Below are positions 17,130 to 25,939 of a DNA stretch of 64,000 nucleotides, one piece after another. Below the pieces are notes generated by a model that saw only the letters and a program-made list of their open reading frames with translations, ran no database searches and had not been told where the DNA came from. Made by a program: the position numbers and the translations under genes. Source of the stretch: Leucobacter triazinivorans (lineage in GTDB: Bacteria > Actinomycetota > Actinomycetes > Actinomycetales > Microbacteriaceae). Positions within the stretch are counted from its first letter, which is position 1; the number at the start of each line of letters is the position of its first letter. The stretch is from assembly GCF_004208635.1 (NCBI RefSeq), contig NZ_CP035806.1, positions 3,414,816 to 3,478,815 on the forward strand, read 5' to 3'.

Positions 17130-17875
17130 GGATCGACATCGTCTCGATCTTCCCCGGCTATTTCGAGTCGCTCGGACTCTCGCTGCTCGGCAGGGCATCG
17201 CAGAAGGGTCTCATCGACGTGCGGGTGCACGATCTGCGGGATGCCGCGCATGATCGGCACCGCACGGTCGACGACACGCCTGCCGGCGGCGGCGCCGGAA
17301 TGGTCATGAAGCCCGAGCCGTGGGGCGAGATGCTCGACGGGATCCTCGCATCGGACGACGCGGACCCGGATCCCGTGATCATCTTTCCCTCGCCCGCCGG
17401 TGAGGTCTTCGACCAGCGCATGGCCCGCGAGCTCGCGGAGGAGCGGCACCTGGTCTTCGGCTGCGGCCGCTACGAGGGGATCGATCACCGGGTCTTCGAC
17501 GAGTACTCCGCGCGCGGGCGCGTGCGTCTCGTGAGTATCGGAGACTACGTGCTCAACGGAGGAGAGGTCGCGACGATCGCCATGATCGAGGCGATCGGGC
17601 GCCTGGTGCCCGGAGTGGTGGGCAACCCGGCAAGCCTCGTCGAGGAATCGCACGAGGAAGACGGGCTGCTGGAGTACCCCAGCTACACGAAGCCCGCGCA
17701 GTGGCGCGGGCATGCGGTGCCTCCGGTACTGCTGAGCGGCAATCACGCGGCGGTCGACGCGTGGCGACGCGAGCAGCGCATCGAGCGCACGCGCGAGGTG
17801 CGTCCCGAGCTGCTGCCGCCTGAGCTGCGCGGAGCCTCGCGGGGACGGCACGCCGCGGACGAGTCTCGCCGCTAG
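17126..17875 (+). CDS. trmD: tRNA (guanine-37-N1)-methyltransferase TrmD
   Basis: A 249-residue SPOUT-family enzyme that makes m1G37 and prevents frameshifting. It has the opening [20 protein letters not shown], the [14 protein letters not shown] loop near residues 51-64, and the trefoil-knot motifs [13 protein letters not shown] and [12 protein letters not shown] that bind AdoMet. Length and motifs are normal. Translation is coupled to rimM by a 4-base overlap. Its TAG stop begins the TAGGCT box that probably drives murT. Confidence 0.96.
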   Translation: MRIDIVSIFPGYFESLGLSLLGRASQKGLIDVRVHDLRDAAHDRHRTVDDTPAGGGAGMVMKPEPWGEMLDGILASDDADPDPVIIFPSPAGEVFDQRMARELAEERHLVFGCGRYEGIDHRVFDEYSARGRVRLVSIGDYVLNGGEVATIAMIEAIGRLVPGVVGNPASLVEESHEEDGLLEYPSYTKPAQWRGHAVPPVLLSGNHAAVDAWRREQRIERTREVRPELLPPELRGASRGRHAADESRR

Positions 17876-17878
17876 GCT
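17873..17878 (+). promoter_or_regulatory. -10 box for murT made from the trmD stop codon
   Basis: TAGGCT is followed by 6 bases and the ATG of murT at 17885, the spacing of a leaderless transcript. The first three bases are the trmD stop codon. No ribosome site is visible before murT. Confidence 0.55.
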
Positions 17879-17884
17879 TGACGC

Positions 17885-19219
17885 ATGCGTGATTTCCTCT
17901 CGGCCGCCATCGGCAAGTCGGTGCGGCAGGTCGCGCGGCTGCGCGGCGGCGGCTCCGCGCTCCCCGGGCTCGTCGTGGAACGTCTGGATCCGGGTTTCCT
18001 CTCCCGCGTGCTCGGCCGCCTGCCCTACGGCGTGGTCGCGGTGAGCGGCACCAACGGGAAGACGACCACCACGAAGATGATCGTGGAGATGCTCGAGGCC
18101 CAGGGCCTCAGGGTCTTCACCAATCGCACCGGCTCGAACTTCTCGCGCGGCGTGGTGGCGGCCGCGATTCAGGAGTGCTCGCTGGGCGGCAGACTCGACG
18201 CCGACATCGCCGTGCTCGAACTCGATGAGGCGCACGCGATGTACTTCATCGACCGTGTGCCGCCGCGCATCACGCTGCTGCTCAACGTGCTGCGCGATCA
18301 GCTCGACCGGTTCGGGGAGATCGACACGACGGCGAAGCTGCTGCAGCGCATCGCGGACGCGACGACCGAGGGCCTCGTGGTGAACCGCGAGGACCGCCTC
18401 GTGGCCGCGATCGGCGAGCGCACGCGCGAGCGGTCCGGCGCACCCGAGGTGCGCGCATTCGGGCTCTCCGACGCGCTGCTGTCCACGTTTCCCAGCGACG
18501 ACGACTTCCACGCGGCCCCCGGGCTCGCGGCCCCTGCTCCGGCGATCGAGCGCGAGGAGGCCGACGTCACACTGGTGGAGCTCGGGGACCACGAGGCGGT
18601 GTTCCGCATCGACGGTGTCGAGCACCGCACCTCCCTCAAGCTCGAGGGGCTCTACAACACGTTCAACGCGGCGTCGGCGCTCGTCACGGTGCGCATGATC
18701 CTCGAGGCGGGCCCGCTCGCGGGACTCGTCGCGGGATCCCGGCCGCACCCGGACACCGGGGAGATCCTGGCCGCGCTCGCCGAGGTGCGACCGGCGTTCG
18801 GCCGCGGCGAGCGGCTCATGCTCGACGGTCGGCCGCTCGAGCTGGTGCTCGTGAAGAATCCGGCCGGCTTCCGGCTCGGACTCGCATCATTCGATCCGAG
18901 CGGCGTGGCCGCGATGATCGCGATCAACGATCAGTACGCCGACGGTCGCGACATGTCGTGGCTCTGGGACGTCGACTTCACCTCCCTCTCCGAGTCCGGC
19001 GTCGATACGGTCAGCGGAACTCGCGCGTGGGACATGACCCTGCGACTCGAGCACGACGATGTGCCCGTGGGGCACGTCGAGGAGGAGCTGGCCCACGCGC
19101 TCCGGGAGTTCCGCGAGCGTACCCGGGGGAGCGCGCGCCGCATCTACTGCACCTACACCGCCATGCTCGAGCTGCGGAAGGCGCTCTCGGAACTGACCGA
19201 GGTGGAGGACATCTGGTGA
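17885..19219 (+). CDS. murT: Lipid II isoglutaminyl synthase, Mur-ligase subunit MurT
   Basis: A 444-residue Mur-ligase-family protein with P-loop SGTNGKTTTTK near residues 53-63 and a central ligase domain (LELDEAHAMYFIDR, LLLNVLRDQLDRFGE). The C-terminal DUF1727 domain starts near 330 (LVLVKNPAGFRLGL). With GatD it amidates the D-glutamate of lipid II using glutamine and ATP. The gatD gene overlaps its stop. The four-cysteine zinc ribbon described in staphylococcal/streptococcal MurT is not visible; only two cysteines were noticed, far apart. Confidence 0.92.
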   Translation: MRDFLSAAIGKSVRQVARLRGGGSALPGLVVERLDPGFLSRVLGRLPYGVVAVSGTNGKTTTTKMIVEMLEAQGLRVFTNRTGSNFSRGVVAAAIQECSLGGRLDADIAVLELDEAHAMYFIDRVPPRITLLLNVLRDQLDRFGEIDTTAKLLQRIADATTEGLVVNREDRLVAAIGERTRERSGAPEVRAFGLSDALLSTFPSDDDFHAAPGLAAPAPAIEREEADVTLVELGDHEAVFRIDGVEHRTSLKLEGLYNTFNAASALVTVRMILEAGPLAGLVAGSRPHPDTGEILAALAEVRPAFGRGERLMLDGRPLELVLVKNPAGFRLGLASFDPSGVAAMIAINDQYADGRDMSWLWDVDFTSLSESGVDTVSGTRAWDMTLRLEHDDVPVGHVEEELAHALREFRERTRGSARRIYCTYTAMLELRKALSELTEVEDIW

Positions 19220-19941
19220 GCGAGCAACGGGAACTGACGATCGTGTCGCTGTACCCGCGCGACATGAACATCTACGGGGATCGCGGCAATGTGCTCTCCC
19301 TCGTGCGGAGAGCGCGCGCGCACGGGTACGCGCCGAGCGTGGTCGAGGTCGACCCGGGCGATCCGCTGCCCGAGCACGTGGACATCGTGATCGGCGGCGG
19401 CGGCCAGGACTCGGGCCAGGGGCGTGTGGCGAAGGACCTCGCGGCGCGCGCGGACGAGATCCGGGGGCTCGCCGCGGACGGCACGCCCATGCTCGTGATC
19501 TGCGGGCTCTACCAGCTATTCGGCCACCGCTTCGTGACGCACTCGGGCGAGGAACTGGTGGGGATCGGCGTACTGGACGTCGAGACCCGCGGCGGCAGCG
19601 AGCGCATGATCGGCAACATCGTGCTCGAGTCGGAGGAGTTCGGCGAGATCATCGGGTATGAGAATCACAGCGGCAATACCGAACTGGGCGCGGGGTCGCG
19701 CCCGCTCGGACGGGTGGTGCAGGGTGCCGGGAACAACCCGTCCGACGGCGTCGAGGGCGCCCGGACGGGGAATGTGATCGGCAGCTATCTGCACGGGTCT
19801 CTCCTCCCCAAGAATCCGGCGCTCAGCGACTTCCTGATCGGCGAGGCCGCGCAGCGCCGCTACGGGGGGTTCGCGCCGATCGCGGGGACCGACGAGACCG
19901 TGCGGCGCGCGCGCGCGAGCGCGAAGCGGCGGCCCCGCTGA
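19216..19941 (+). CDS. gatD: Lipid II isoglutaminyl synthase, glutaminase subunit GatD
   Basis: A 241-residue class I glutamine amidotransferase of the CobB/CobQ type. Nucleophile Cys96 lies in VICGLYQLFG and His193 in SYLHGS, spaced as in known GatD. The segment MNIYGDRGNVLSL near residues 16-28 opens the domain. It releases ammonia for MurT. The start is GTG at 19216, overlapping the murT TGA (GTGA), so the pair is coupled. The ORF could extend upstream in frame but only through murT-overlapping sequence. The C-terminus is Arg/Ala rich. Confidence 0.93.
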   Translation: MSEQRELTIVSLYPRDMNIYGDRGNVLSLVRRARAHGYAPSVVEVDPGDPLPEHVDIVIGGGGQDSGQGRVAKDLAARADEIRGLAADGTPMLVICGLYQLFGHRFVTHSGEELVGIGVLDVETRGGSERMIGNIVLESEEFGEIIGYENHSGNTELGAGSRPLGRVVQGAGNNPSDGVEGARTGNVIGSYLHGSLLPKNPALSDFLIGEAAQRRYGGFAPIAGTDETVRRARASAKRRPR

Positions 19942-19997
19942 CGTCTCGCATCCGGCCCGGAAAACCAGGCGGCTGAGAAATCTTGCCGCGAGTGGGA

Positions 19998-20013
19998 ATA
20001 TGCATGCGCATAT
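19998..20013. promoter_or_regulatory. MarR-like palindrome upstream of yceI
   Basis: ATATGC-ATGC-GCATAT is a perfect 6-base inverted repeat around ATGC, itself close to symmetric. It lies about 49 bases before the yceI ATG, in an AT-rich stretch where a promoter is expected. Size and composition fit a MarR- or PadR-type site, but no such regulator is nearby in this window. Confidence 0.4.
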
Positions 20014-20061
20014 ATCAGTTGTGCTCTATCGGACCCAGTCGGAAGAACGAAAGGCACCACA

Positions 20062-20619
20062 ATGAGCACTACCGTAGAGCAGATCCCCGGATACCGCGTC
20101 GGCACCTGGACGGTCGATCCCACGCACTCCGAGGTCGCCTTCTCCGTGCGGCACCTCGCCATCAGCAAGGTCAAGGGAAAGTTCGAGCAGTTCGACGCCA
20201 CGTTCGTGACGGCTGAGAACCCGCTCGATTCGCGCGTCGAGGCGACGGCAGAGGTCGCGTCGATCAACACGAACCAGGCGGACCGCGACGGGCACCTGCG
20301 CACGGGCGACTTCTTCGCGGCGGAGGAGCACCCGCAGATCTCCTTCACGTCCACGGGAGTGCGCCAGGACGGCGGCGACTTCACGGTGGACGGCGAGCTC
20401 ACGATGCGCGGCGTGACCCGACCGGTGTCATTCGACTTCGAGTTCGGCGGCTTCGGCGAGGATCCGTACGGCAACTACAAGGTCGGCTTCACCGCCACCG
20501 CCGTCGTGAAGCGCGAGGACTTCGGGCTGACCTGGAACGCCCCGCTCGAGAAGGGCGGCCTGCTGCTCGGCTCGGACGTGACCATCACGCTCGACATCCA
20601 GGCGGCGCTCCAGCAGTAG
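20062..20619 (+). CDS. YceI family protein
   Basis: A 185-residue lipocalin-like YceI protein with TWTVDPTHSEVAFSVRHL near the start, VKGKFEQFDATF, and FDFEFGGFGEDPYGNYKVGF. No signal peptide is present, so it is cytoplasmic here. Members bind long isoprenoids or amphiphiles, and expression in other bacteria responds to stress; the substrate here is unknown. A GAAAGG ribosome site precedes the ATG. The gene is monocistronic, with a palindrome upstream and a terminator right after it. Confidence 0.9.
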   Translation: MSTTVEQIPGYRVGTWTVDPTHSEVAFSVRHLAISKVKGKFEQFDATFVTAENPLDSRVEATAEVASINTNQADRDGHLRTGDFFAAEEHPQISFTSTGVRQDGGDFTVDGELTMRGVTRPVSFDFEFGGFGEDPYGNYKVGFTATAVVKREDFGLTWNAPLEKGGLLLGSDVTITLDIQAALQQ

Positions 20620-20629
20620 CGCTCGGAGA

Positions 20630-20665
20630 GAACGGGCCGGTCTCCACGTGGAGCCCGGCCCGTTC
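20630..20665. terminator. Bidirectional terminator between yceI and the ABC importer
   Basis: GAACGGGCCGG (20630-20640) pairs with CCGGCCCGTTC (20655-20665), and the 14-base interior contains the palindrome CTCCACGTGGAG. It separates two convergent genes, the last of which is the leftward ABC operon. Confidence 0.85.
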
Positions 20666-20676
20666 GGCGTCTTCGG

Positions 20677-22353
20677 CTACTCGCCGGCGACGGCATCGCC
20701 GACGCCGAGCCCCTGCGCCCACGGGACGTTGTGCTGGATCGCGGCGGTCGGCACCCCGGTGAGCCCAGCGCCCACATAGACGGGGTTGTACGGCTGGAAC
20801 ACCGGGATCCACGTGGGGTCGTCGTAGGCGATGCGCTGCGCCTGGATCAGGAGCTCGGCGCGCTCGTCCTCATCGGCGGTCTGGCGCGCGGTGGCTACCA
20901 GCTCGTCGAACTCCTCGTTCTTCCACTGCGCATAGTTGTAGAAGTTGTCGCTCTGCAGGAAGACGTAGAGCGAGATCGGGTCGGGGTAGTAGGTCTGCCA
21001 GGTCGTGAAGATCATGTCGATCCCCTTGCGCGCCTCCGCGTCGCCGTACAGCGAATTGTAGGTGTCCTCGGGCAGGGTCTTGATGTCCACCTCGAGTCCG
21101 ATCTCCTTGCCCGCGCGCTGGATCTCGGCGGCGACGATCGGCATCTCGGGCTGCGAGCTCGTCGTGGCCAGCACGATCGGGGGCTGCGGGCCGGCCTCGG
21201 CCACGAGCCGCTTGGCCTCCTCGACCGAGCGGGGCAGCGCCGCGATCTCGTCCGACGCCTCCTGGAACCGCTCCTTCGCGTAGCCCCAGGTGCCCGATGA
21301 GGCGACCGTGTACAGCGGATCGGCGGCGCCGCTCATGGCCGCCTTGATGATCCCCTCGCGGTCGATCGCCATCGACAGCGCCTGTCGCACGCGCTGGTCC
21401 TTGAGACCGCCCTCGAGGCTGGACACCCAGGCGATGAACGCGCCGGAGGTCTCGCCAAAGAAGAGCCCGCCCTGGTCGGTCCGGGAGAGCTTCGCGAAGC
21501 CCGACGGCGGCACGTTCCACGAGCCCTGGATCTCGCCGCTCAGCATTCCGTTGACCCGCGCCGCGGAGTCGCGCACGAAGGTGAAGCGCACCTCGTCGGT
21601 CTGCGCGAGGTGCTCGCCGTCCCAGTAGTCGTCGAAGCGCTCGATCGTGATGTGCTCGCCGGCCTTCCACTCGCCGATCCGGTACGGCCCCGTGCAGTCG
21701 ACGTGCGCGTTCGGCGTGCCGACCTGCTCGCCCTGGGCCTCGGTGACGGCCTTGCTGAAGACGCGGCCGGTGCTCGTCGCCATCTCCTGGTGGAAGGTGA
21801 CGTCCGGCTGCTTGAGCGTGACCGTCACCTCGAGCGGTCCGGTCGCCTCGATCGACTCCACCGGGTCGTAGGCTCCAGCCACCATCGAACCGAGGTCGTA
21901 GTCTGCCGCGCGCTGCATGCTGTAGACCACGTCCTCCGCGGTCATGGTGCCGCCGTTGTGGAACGTCACCCCGTCTCGCAGGTGGTACACCCACACGGTC
22001 GGCTCCGGGTTCTCCCACGACTCGGCGAGGTTCGGGACGATGGTCATGTCGGGCGTGAGCTTCAGCAGGCTCTCGCAGACGTTGGTGACCACCTGCTGGA
22101 TGGGGAAGTCGCTGATCTTGATGGGGTCGAGCGAGCTGGGCTCGTTGTAGAGCGCCCAGGACACGCGTTCGGCCTGGCCGGTGGCTGCGGGCAGGGAGGT
22201 GGTGATCTCCGGGGTGCTGTCCGCGGAGGCGCCGCCGGCGCCGGACGCGCCGCCGCCGGAGGAGCAGGCGCTGAGCAGCAGCGCGGCGCCGAGGGCCGCG
22301 GCGGCGGCGCGCGCCGGGCGGCGCCGGGCGCGGTCGGGGGAGAGAGGGGACAT
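20677..22353 (-). CDS. Peptide/amide ABC transporter substrate-binding lipoprotein (second copy)
   Basis: A 558-residue SBP_bac_5 lipoprotein. The signal peptide ends in LSAC with Cys30, followed by a Ser/Gly/Ala linker. Family segments include VSWALYNEPSSLDPI, SLLKLTPDMTIVPNLAESW and TVWVYHLRDGVTFHNG. It should deliver a dipeptide- or oligopeptide-like ligand to the DppBC-type permeases. It is the last gene of the leftward operon and a clear paralog of the binding protein at 25940-27580 (shared layout and many short identities). The transporter thus has two receptors with possibly different ligands. The gene starts just upstream of the ATPase stop, separated by 39 bases. Confidence 0.9.
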   Translation of the reverse strand: MSPLSPDRARRRPARAAAAALGAALLLSACSSGGGASGAGGASADSTPEITTSLPAATGQAERVSWALYNEPSSLDPIKISDFPIQQVVTNVCESLLKLTPDMTIVPNLAESWENPEPTVWVYHLRDGVTFHNGGTMTAEDVVYSMQRAADYDLGSMVAGAYDPVESIEATGPLEVTVTLKQPDVTFHQEMATSTGRVFSKAVTEAQGEQVGTPNAHVDCTGPYRIGEWKAGEHITIERFDDYWDGEHLAQTDEVRFTFVRDSAARVNGMLSGEIQGSWNVPPSGFAKLSRTDQGGLFFGETSGAFIAWVSSLEGGLKDQRVRQALSMAIDREGIIKAAMSGAADPLYTVASSGTWGYAKERFQEASDEIAALPRSVEEAKRLVAEAGPQPPIVLATTSSQPEMPIVAAEIQRAGKEIGLEVDIKTLPEDTYNSLYGDAEARKGIDMIFTTWQTYYPDPISLYVFLQSDNFYNYAQWKNEEFDELVATARQTADEDERAELLIQAQRIAYDDPTWIPVFQPYNPVYVGAGLTGVPTAAIQHNVPWAQGLGVGDAVAGE

Positions 22354-22392
22354 CCGTGACTCCTTCGTTCGGGGATGCTGTGGGAAACGGGT

Positions 22393-23232
22393 CTAGGCGG
22401 ATCGGGCGATGAACTCGCGCCGTGCATCGGCGACGTCGCGCGGGCTCCAGTCGAGCGAGGGCACGCTCGCGAGCAGGAGGCGGGTGTAGGGATGCTCCGG
22501 AGCCGCCAGCACCTCGGCGGTGCGGCCCGCCTCGACGGTGCGTCCGCGGAACATCACCAGCACATCGTCCGTGATCCAGCGCACGACCTCGAGGTCGTGG
22601 CTCACGAACATGAGGGCGACGCCCGTCTCCTGCCGGATGCGGTCGAGCAGACGGAGGATCTGGGCCTGGATCGACACGTCGAGCGCCGCGACGGCCTCGT
22701 CGAGGATGAGCAGGCGGGGTTCGGCCGCGAGCGCTCGGGCGATGGCGACGCGCTGCCGCTGCCCGCCCGAGAGGTCGCGGGGCATGCGCGCGGCGGTGGC
22801 CGAGTCGAGCCCGACCTGGTCGAGGAGCTGCTCGACGCGCGCCGCGCGCGCCGCGCCGCGGCGCCCGGTGTGCAGCGCGACGATCTCGGCCAGGGCCTCC
22901 CGGGCGCTCTGCCGGGGATCGAGGCTCTGGTACGGATCCTGGAACACCATCTGCATCACGCGCGCCCGCTCCATGCGGGCGCGATGCCCCCGGCCCGGCT
23001 GCACCGGGTGGCCCTCGACGAGCACCTCGCCGCTGTCGGCGCGCTCGAGACCGGCGACGATGCGGGAGACCGTGGTCTTCCCGGATCCCGATTCGCCGAC
23101 GATGCCCAGTGAGCCGCCGGGCTCGATGGCGAAGGAAACGTCCTCCGCCGCGACGACGGTTCCGTGGGAGAAGCGCTTGCAGAGATCGCGCACCTCGAGC
23201 AGCGGGGGTGCGGGGTCGTGCTGCGGGGTCAT
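22393..23232 (-). CDS. Peptide ABC transporter ATP-binding protein (DppF-like)
   Basis: A 279-residue ABC ATPase with Walker A GESGSGKTT at residues 46-54, DPYQSLDPRQS typical of Dpp/Opp ATPases, signature LSGGQRQR and an FVSHDLEVV switch. The Walker B region reads LLILDEAVAALD, with Ala in place of the usual Pro after DE. The start is ATG at 23232, overlapping the upstream ATPase stop by four bases. It pairs with the next ATPase to power import. Confidence 0.91.
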   Translation of the reverse strand: MTPQHDPAPPLLEVRDLCKRFSHGTVVAAEDVSFAIEPGGSLGIVGESGSGKTTVSRIVAGLERADSGEVLVEGHPVQPGRGHRARMERARVMQMVFQDPYQSLDPRQSAREALAEIVALHTGRRGAARAARVEQLLDQVGLDSATAARMPRDLSGGQRQRVAIARALAAEPRLLILDEAVAALDVSIQAQILRLLDRIRQETGVALMFVSHDLEVVRWITDDVLVMFRGRTVEAGRTAEVLAAPEHPYTRLLLASVPSLDWSPRDVADARREFIARSA

Positions 23233-24065
23233 GCCAGCGCCTCCTCTGCGACGGGGTCCTGCTTCGAGAGCCGTGCGGGCATCGCGGCCAGCAGCGCCTG
23301 CGTGTACCGGTGGCGGGGTGCGTTCCAGAGCGTGCGCGCCTCGGCCTCCTCGACGATCTCGCCGTACCGCATCACCGCGATGCGGTCGCAGGAGCCCGCG
23401 GCGAGGTCGAGGTCGTGGGTGACGAGCACGATCGCGAGACCCCGGCTGCGGCGCAGCTCCTGCAGGATCGCGATGATCTCGGCCTGGGTGGTCACGTCGA
23501 GCGCGGTCGTCGGCTCGTCGGCGAGCAGCAGCTCCGGCTCGCTGGCGAGGGCGGACGCGATCATCACGCGCTGCAGCATGCCGCCCGAGAGCTCGTGCGG
23601 GTGCTTGCGCAACTGGGCCTCGGGGGAGAAGAGACCCACCTCGTCGAGCAGGCGCGCCGCCGTCTTCCACGCATCCCGGCGGCCCAGCCCCCGGTTGACG
23701 CGCAGCCCCTCGCACATGAACGCCCCGATGGTCTGGTACGGATTGATGTGGGCTCGGGGGTCCTGGAAGATCATCGCGGCCCGTCGCCGCCGCACCTCGG
23801 CCACCTGGGACCGGGTCGCCGCAACGAGATCGATCTCGTTGAGGCGCACGGACCCGCTGAGCCGCGCCCCGCGGGGCGTGAGGCCCACGACGGTGCGGAG
23901 CGTCATGGACTTGCCGGAGCCGGATTCGCCGACCAGGCCGATGAATTCGCCGGCGTCGCAGCTGAGCGAGACCTCGTCGAGGATCCGCCGCTCCTCTCCG
24001 CGCCGCTCCACGGCGAGGGAGAGGCGATCGATCCGGAGCAGCGGCTGCTGCGTCTGGGTGGTCAT
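23229..24065 (-). CDS. Peptide ABC transporter ATP-binding protein (DppD-like)
   Basis: A 278-residue ABC ATPase with Walker A GESGSGKSM at residues 46-54, the DPRAHINPYQTIGAF stretch typical of the Dpp/Opp D-type ATPase, signature LSGGMLQR, Walker B LLLADEPTTALD and switch VTHDLDLA. The C-terminal oligopeptide-type extension (LWNAPRHRYTQALLAAMP) is present. The ATG overlaps the stop of the preceding permease gene by one base. It partners the DppF-like subunit. Confidence 0.92.
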   Translation of the reverse strand: MTTQTQQPLLRIDRLSLAVERRGEERRILDEVSLSCDAGEFIGLVGESGSGKSMTLRTVVGLTPRGARLSGSVRLNEIDLVAATRSQVAEVRRRRAAMIFQDPRAHINPYQTIGAFMCEGLRVNRGLGRRDAWKTAARLLDEVGLFSPEAQLRKHPHELSGGMLQRVMIASALASEPELLLADEPTTALDVTTQAEIIAILQELRRSRGLAIVLVTHDLDLAAGSCDRIAVMRYGEIVEEAEARTLWNAPRHRYTQALLAAMPARLSKQDPVAEEALA

Positions 24066-24946
24066 CACTGCTTCTCCCTTCGGGTGATGCGCTCGGCGAG
24101 ACCCTCGCCGAGCAGGCTGAAGCTGACGACCGCGAGCACGATCATCGCGCCGGGCGCCAGCGAGGGCAGCGCCACGCCCTGGATGAGTGCGTTCTGGCCC
24201 TCCGAGGCCATCGCTCCCCAGTCGGCCTGGGGTGGCTGCACGCCGAAGCCGAGGAAGGAGAGGCCGGCGAGGTCGATCATCGCGTATCCGAAGCAGAGCG
24301 TGGCCTGCGCGATGACGAACGGCGTGATGTTGGGCAGGAGGTGGCGCAGGATGATCTGCCACGACGGCATTCCCTGCGTCTCGAGCGCCTGGATGTAGAG
24401 GCTGCCGCGCTCGGCGATGGCGACGCTGCGGGTGACCCTGGCCATGTACGGGATGTAGGCGATGGCCAGGGCGATCACGATGGAGTTGAGTCCGGGGCCG
24501 AAGATGGCGACCGCGAGGATCGCGAGCAGCACGCCCGGGAACGCGAACAGGATCTCTACGATGCGCGAGAGGACCGAGTCGACCGCCCCGCCCCGCCAGG
24601 CCGACACGACGCCGATGAGCACACCGACGAGCGTGGAGCCGAGCACCACGCCCAGCGGGCCGAGGAGGGAGATCCGGGCGGCGTAGATCGTGCGGGACAG
24701 CACGTCGCGGCCGGCCTCGTCCGTGCCGAGCCAGTGCTCGGCGGAGGGGCCCTGCAGTGCGTCGAGCAGCGACACCTCGTAGGGATCCCGCGGCGCCACG
24801 ATCGGAGCGAAGACCGCGAGCAGCACGAGGATCGCGAGGATGGCGCAGGCCGTGATCGTCATTCCGTGGCCGCGTGCGCGGAAGCTCAGCCAGGTGCGCC
24901 GGGTGAGCAGGCTCGTGGTGCGGGTGTGCGTGGTCGGGAGGGTCAT
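24065..24946 (-). CDS. Peptide ABC transporter permease (DppC-like)
   Basis: A 293-residue inner-membrane permease with a cytoplasmic N-terminus of about 25 residues, then a membrane segment and the periplasmic segment DPYEVSLLDALQGPSAEHWLGTDEAGRDVLSR. The last part, HWLGTDEAGRDVLSR, is a hallmark of DppC/OppC. The EAA-type loop (ETQGMPSWQIILRHLLPN) contacts the ATPases. Six hydrophobic segments are visible. It overlaps dppB-like by 4 bases. Confidence 0.92.
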   Translation of the reverse strand: MTLPTTHTRTTSLLTRRTWLSFRARGHGMTITACAILAILVLLAVFAPIVAPRDPYEVSLLDALQGPSAEHWLGTDEAGRDVLSRTIYAARISLLGPLGVVLGSTLVGVLIGVVSAWRGGAVDSVLSRIVEILFAFPGVLLAILAVAIFGPGLNSIVIALAIAYIPYMARVTRSVAIAERGSLYIQALETQGMPSWQIILRHLLPNITPFVIAQATLCFGYAMIDLAGLSFLGFGVQPPQADWGAMASEGQNALIQGVALPSLAPGAMIVLAVVSFSLLGEGLAERITRREKQ

Positions 24947-25902
24947 CGGGCACCTGCTTTCTGCCGGGCGCGCGGCTCGAGGACGGGATACAGCAGGTCG
25001 ACCACGAGGTTCGAGAGCACGAACACCGTGACGATGACGAGCACGATCGCCTGGACCACCGGGAAGTCCTTCACGTTGACGGCCTGCACGAGCAGCGAGC
25101 CGATGCCGTTGAGGCCGAAGACGGTCTCCACGATGGTCGTGGTGACCAGCAGCCCCGAGATGACGAGACCCGCGAGCGTGACCACGGGCACGATGCCGCC
25201 GCGGAACGCGTGCGCCCAGATGACCCGCTGCGAGCCGAAACCGCGCACCCGGGCGGTCTCGACATACTCCTTGTCGAGCGTCGCGATCATCGAGGTGCGC
25301 GTCGTGCGGAACACGAGTGCGCAGGAGGACAGGGCGAGGGCGATCGCGGGCAGCGTCAGGTGCCAGATCCGGTCGCCCGGGTCGTCGCCGCCCGGGCCGA
25401 ATGCCGGGAAGATGCCGAGGGTCACCGCGAAGAGCGAGGTCAGCGCCATCGCGACGACGAACGCCGGCGTCGCCATGCCGAGCGTACTCAGGATGATAGC
25501 GACCGAGTCGACCGGCCCGCGCTTGACCGCCGCGAGCACGCCGAGCAGCACGCCGGTGCCGAGGATCAGCACGGCCGCGTAGACGACGAGCGAGAGGGTG
25601 GTAGGCAACCGGGAGGCGAGCAGGTCGCTCACTGGCTGGTGGAACTGGAGGCTCTGCCCGAAGTCGCCCTGGAAGACGCCGCCGACCCAGCGCAGGTACT
25701 GCACGAGGAACGGGTCGTCGAGGTGGTACTGCTCCCTGAGGGCGGCGAGCGTCTCGGCGGTGACGTTGTTGCCCCTGGCCAGGAACGTCTCGGGTGAGCC
25801 GGGCGCGAGGTACATGCCGGCGAAGACGGTGAACGAGGTGACGAAGAGCACGAGGAGCAGCGACCCCACCCGTTTGAGCACGGTGAGCAGGACGGCGTTC
25901 AT
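24943..25902 (-). CDS. Peptide ABC transporter permease (DppB-like)
   Basis: A 319-residue permease with the DppB/OppB layout: an N-terminal membrane segment (VGSLLLVLFVTSFTVFAGMYL), then an outward loop with the LREQYHLDDPFLVQYLRWVGGVFQGDFG pattern (read across residues 50-80), then five further membrane segments. The coupling loop is DKEYVETARVRGFG. The C-terminus is LVDLLYPVLEPRARQK. It is second in the operon, 37 bases after the first binding protein. Confidence 0.92.
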   Translation of the reverse strand: MNAVLLTVLKRVGSLLLVLFVTSFTVFAGMYLAPGSPETFLARGNNVTAETLAALREQYHLDDPFLVQYLRWVGGVFQGDFGQSLQFHQPVSDLLASRLPTTLSLVVYAAVLILGTGVLLGVLAAVKRGPVDSVAIILSTLGMATPAFVVAMALTSLFAVTLGIFPAFGPGGDDPGDRIWHLTLPAIALALSSCALVFRTTRTSMIATLDKEYVETARVRGFGSQRVIWAHAFRGGIVPVVTLAGLVISGLLVTTTIVETVFGLNGIGSLLVQAVNVKDFPVVQAIVLVIVTVFVLSNLVVDLLYPVLEPRARQKAGAR

Positions 25903-25939
25903 TGGAGGTCTCCCTTCTGCGGGCGATCGGCGGGCACGG

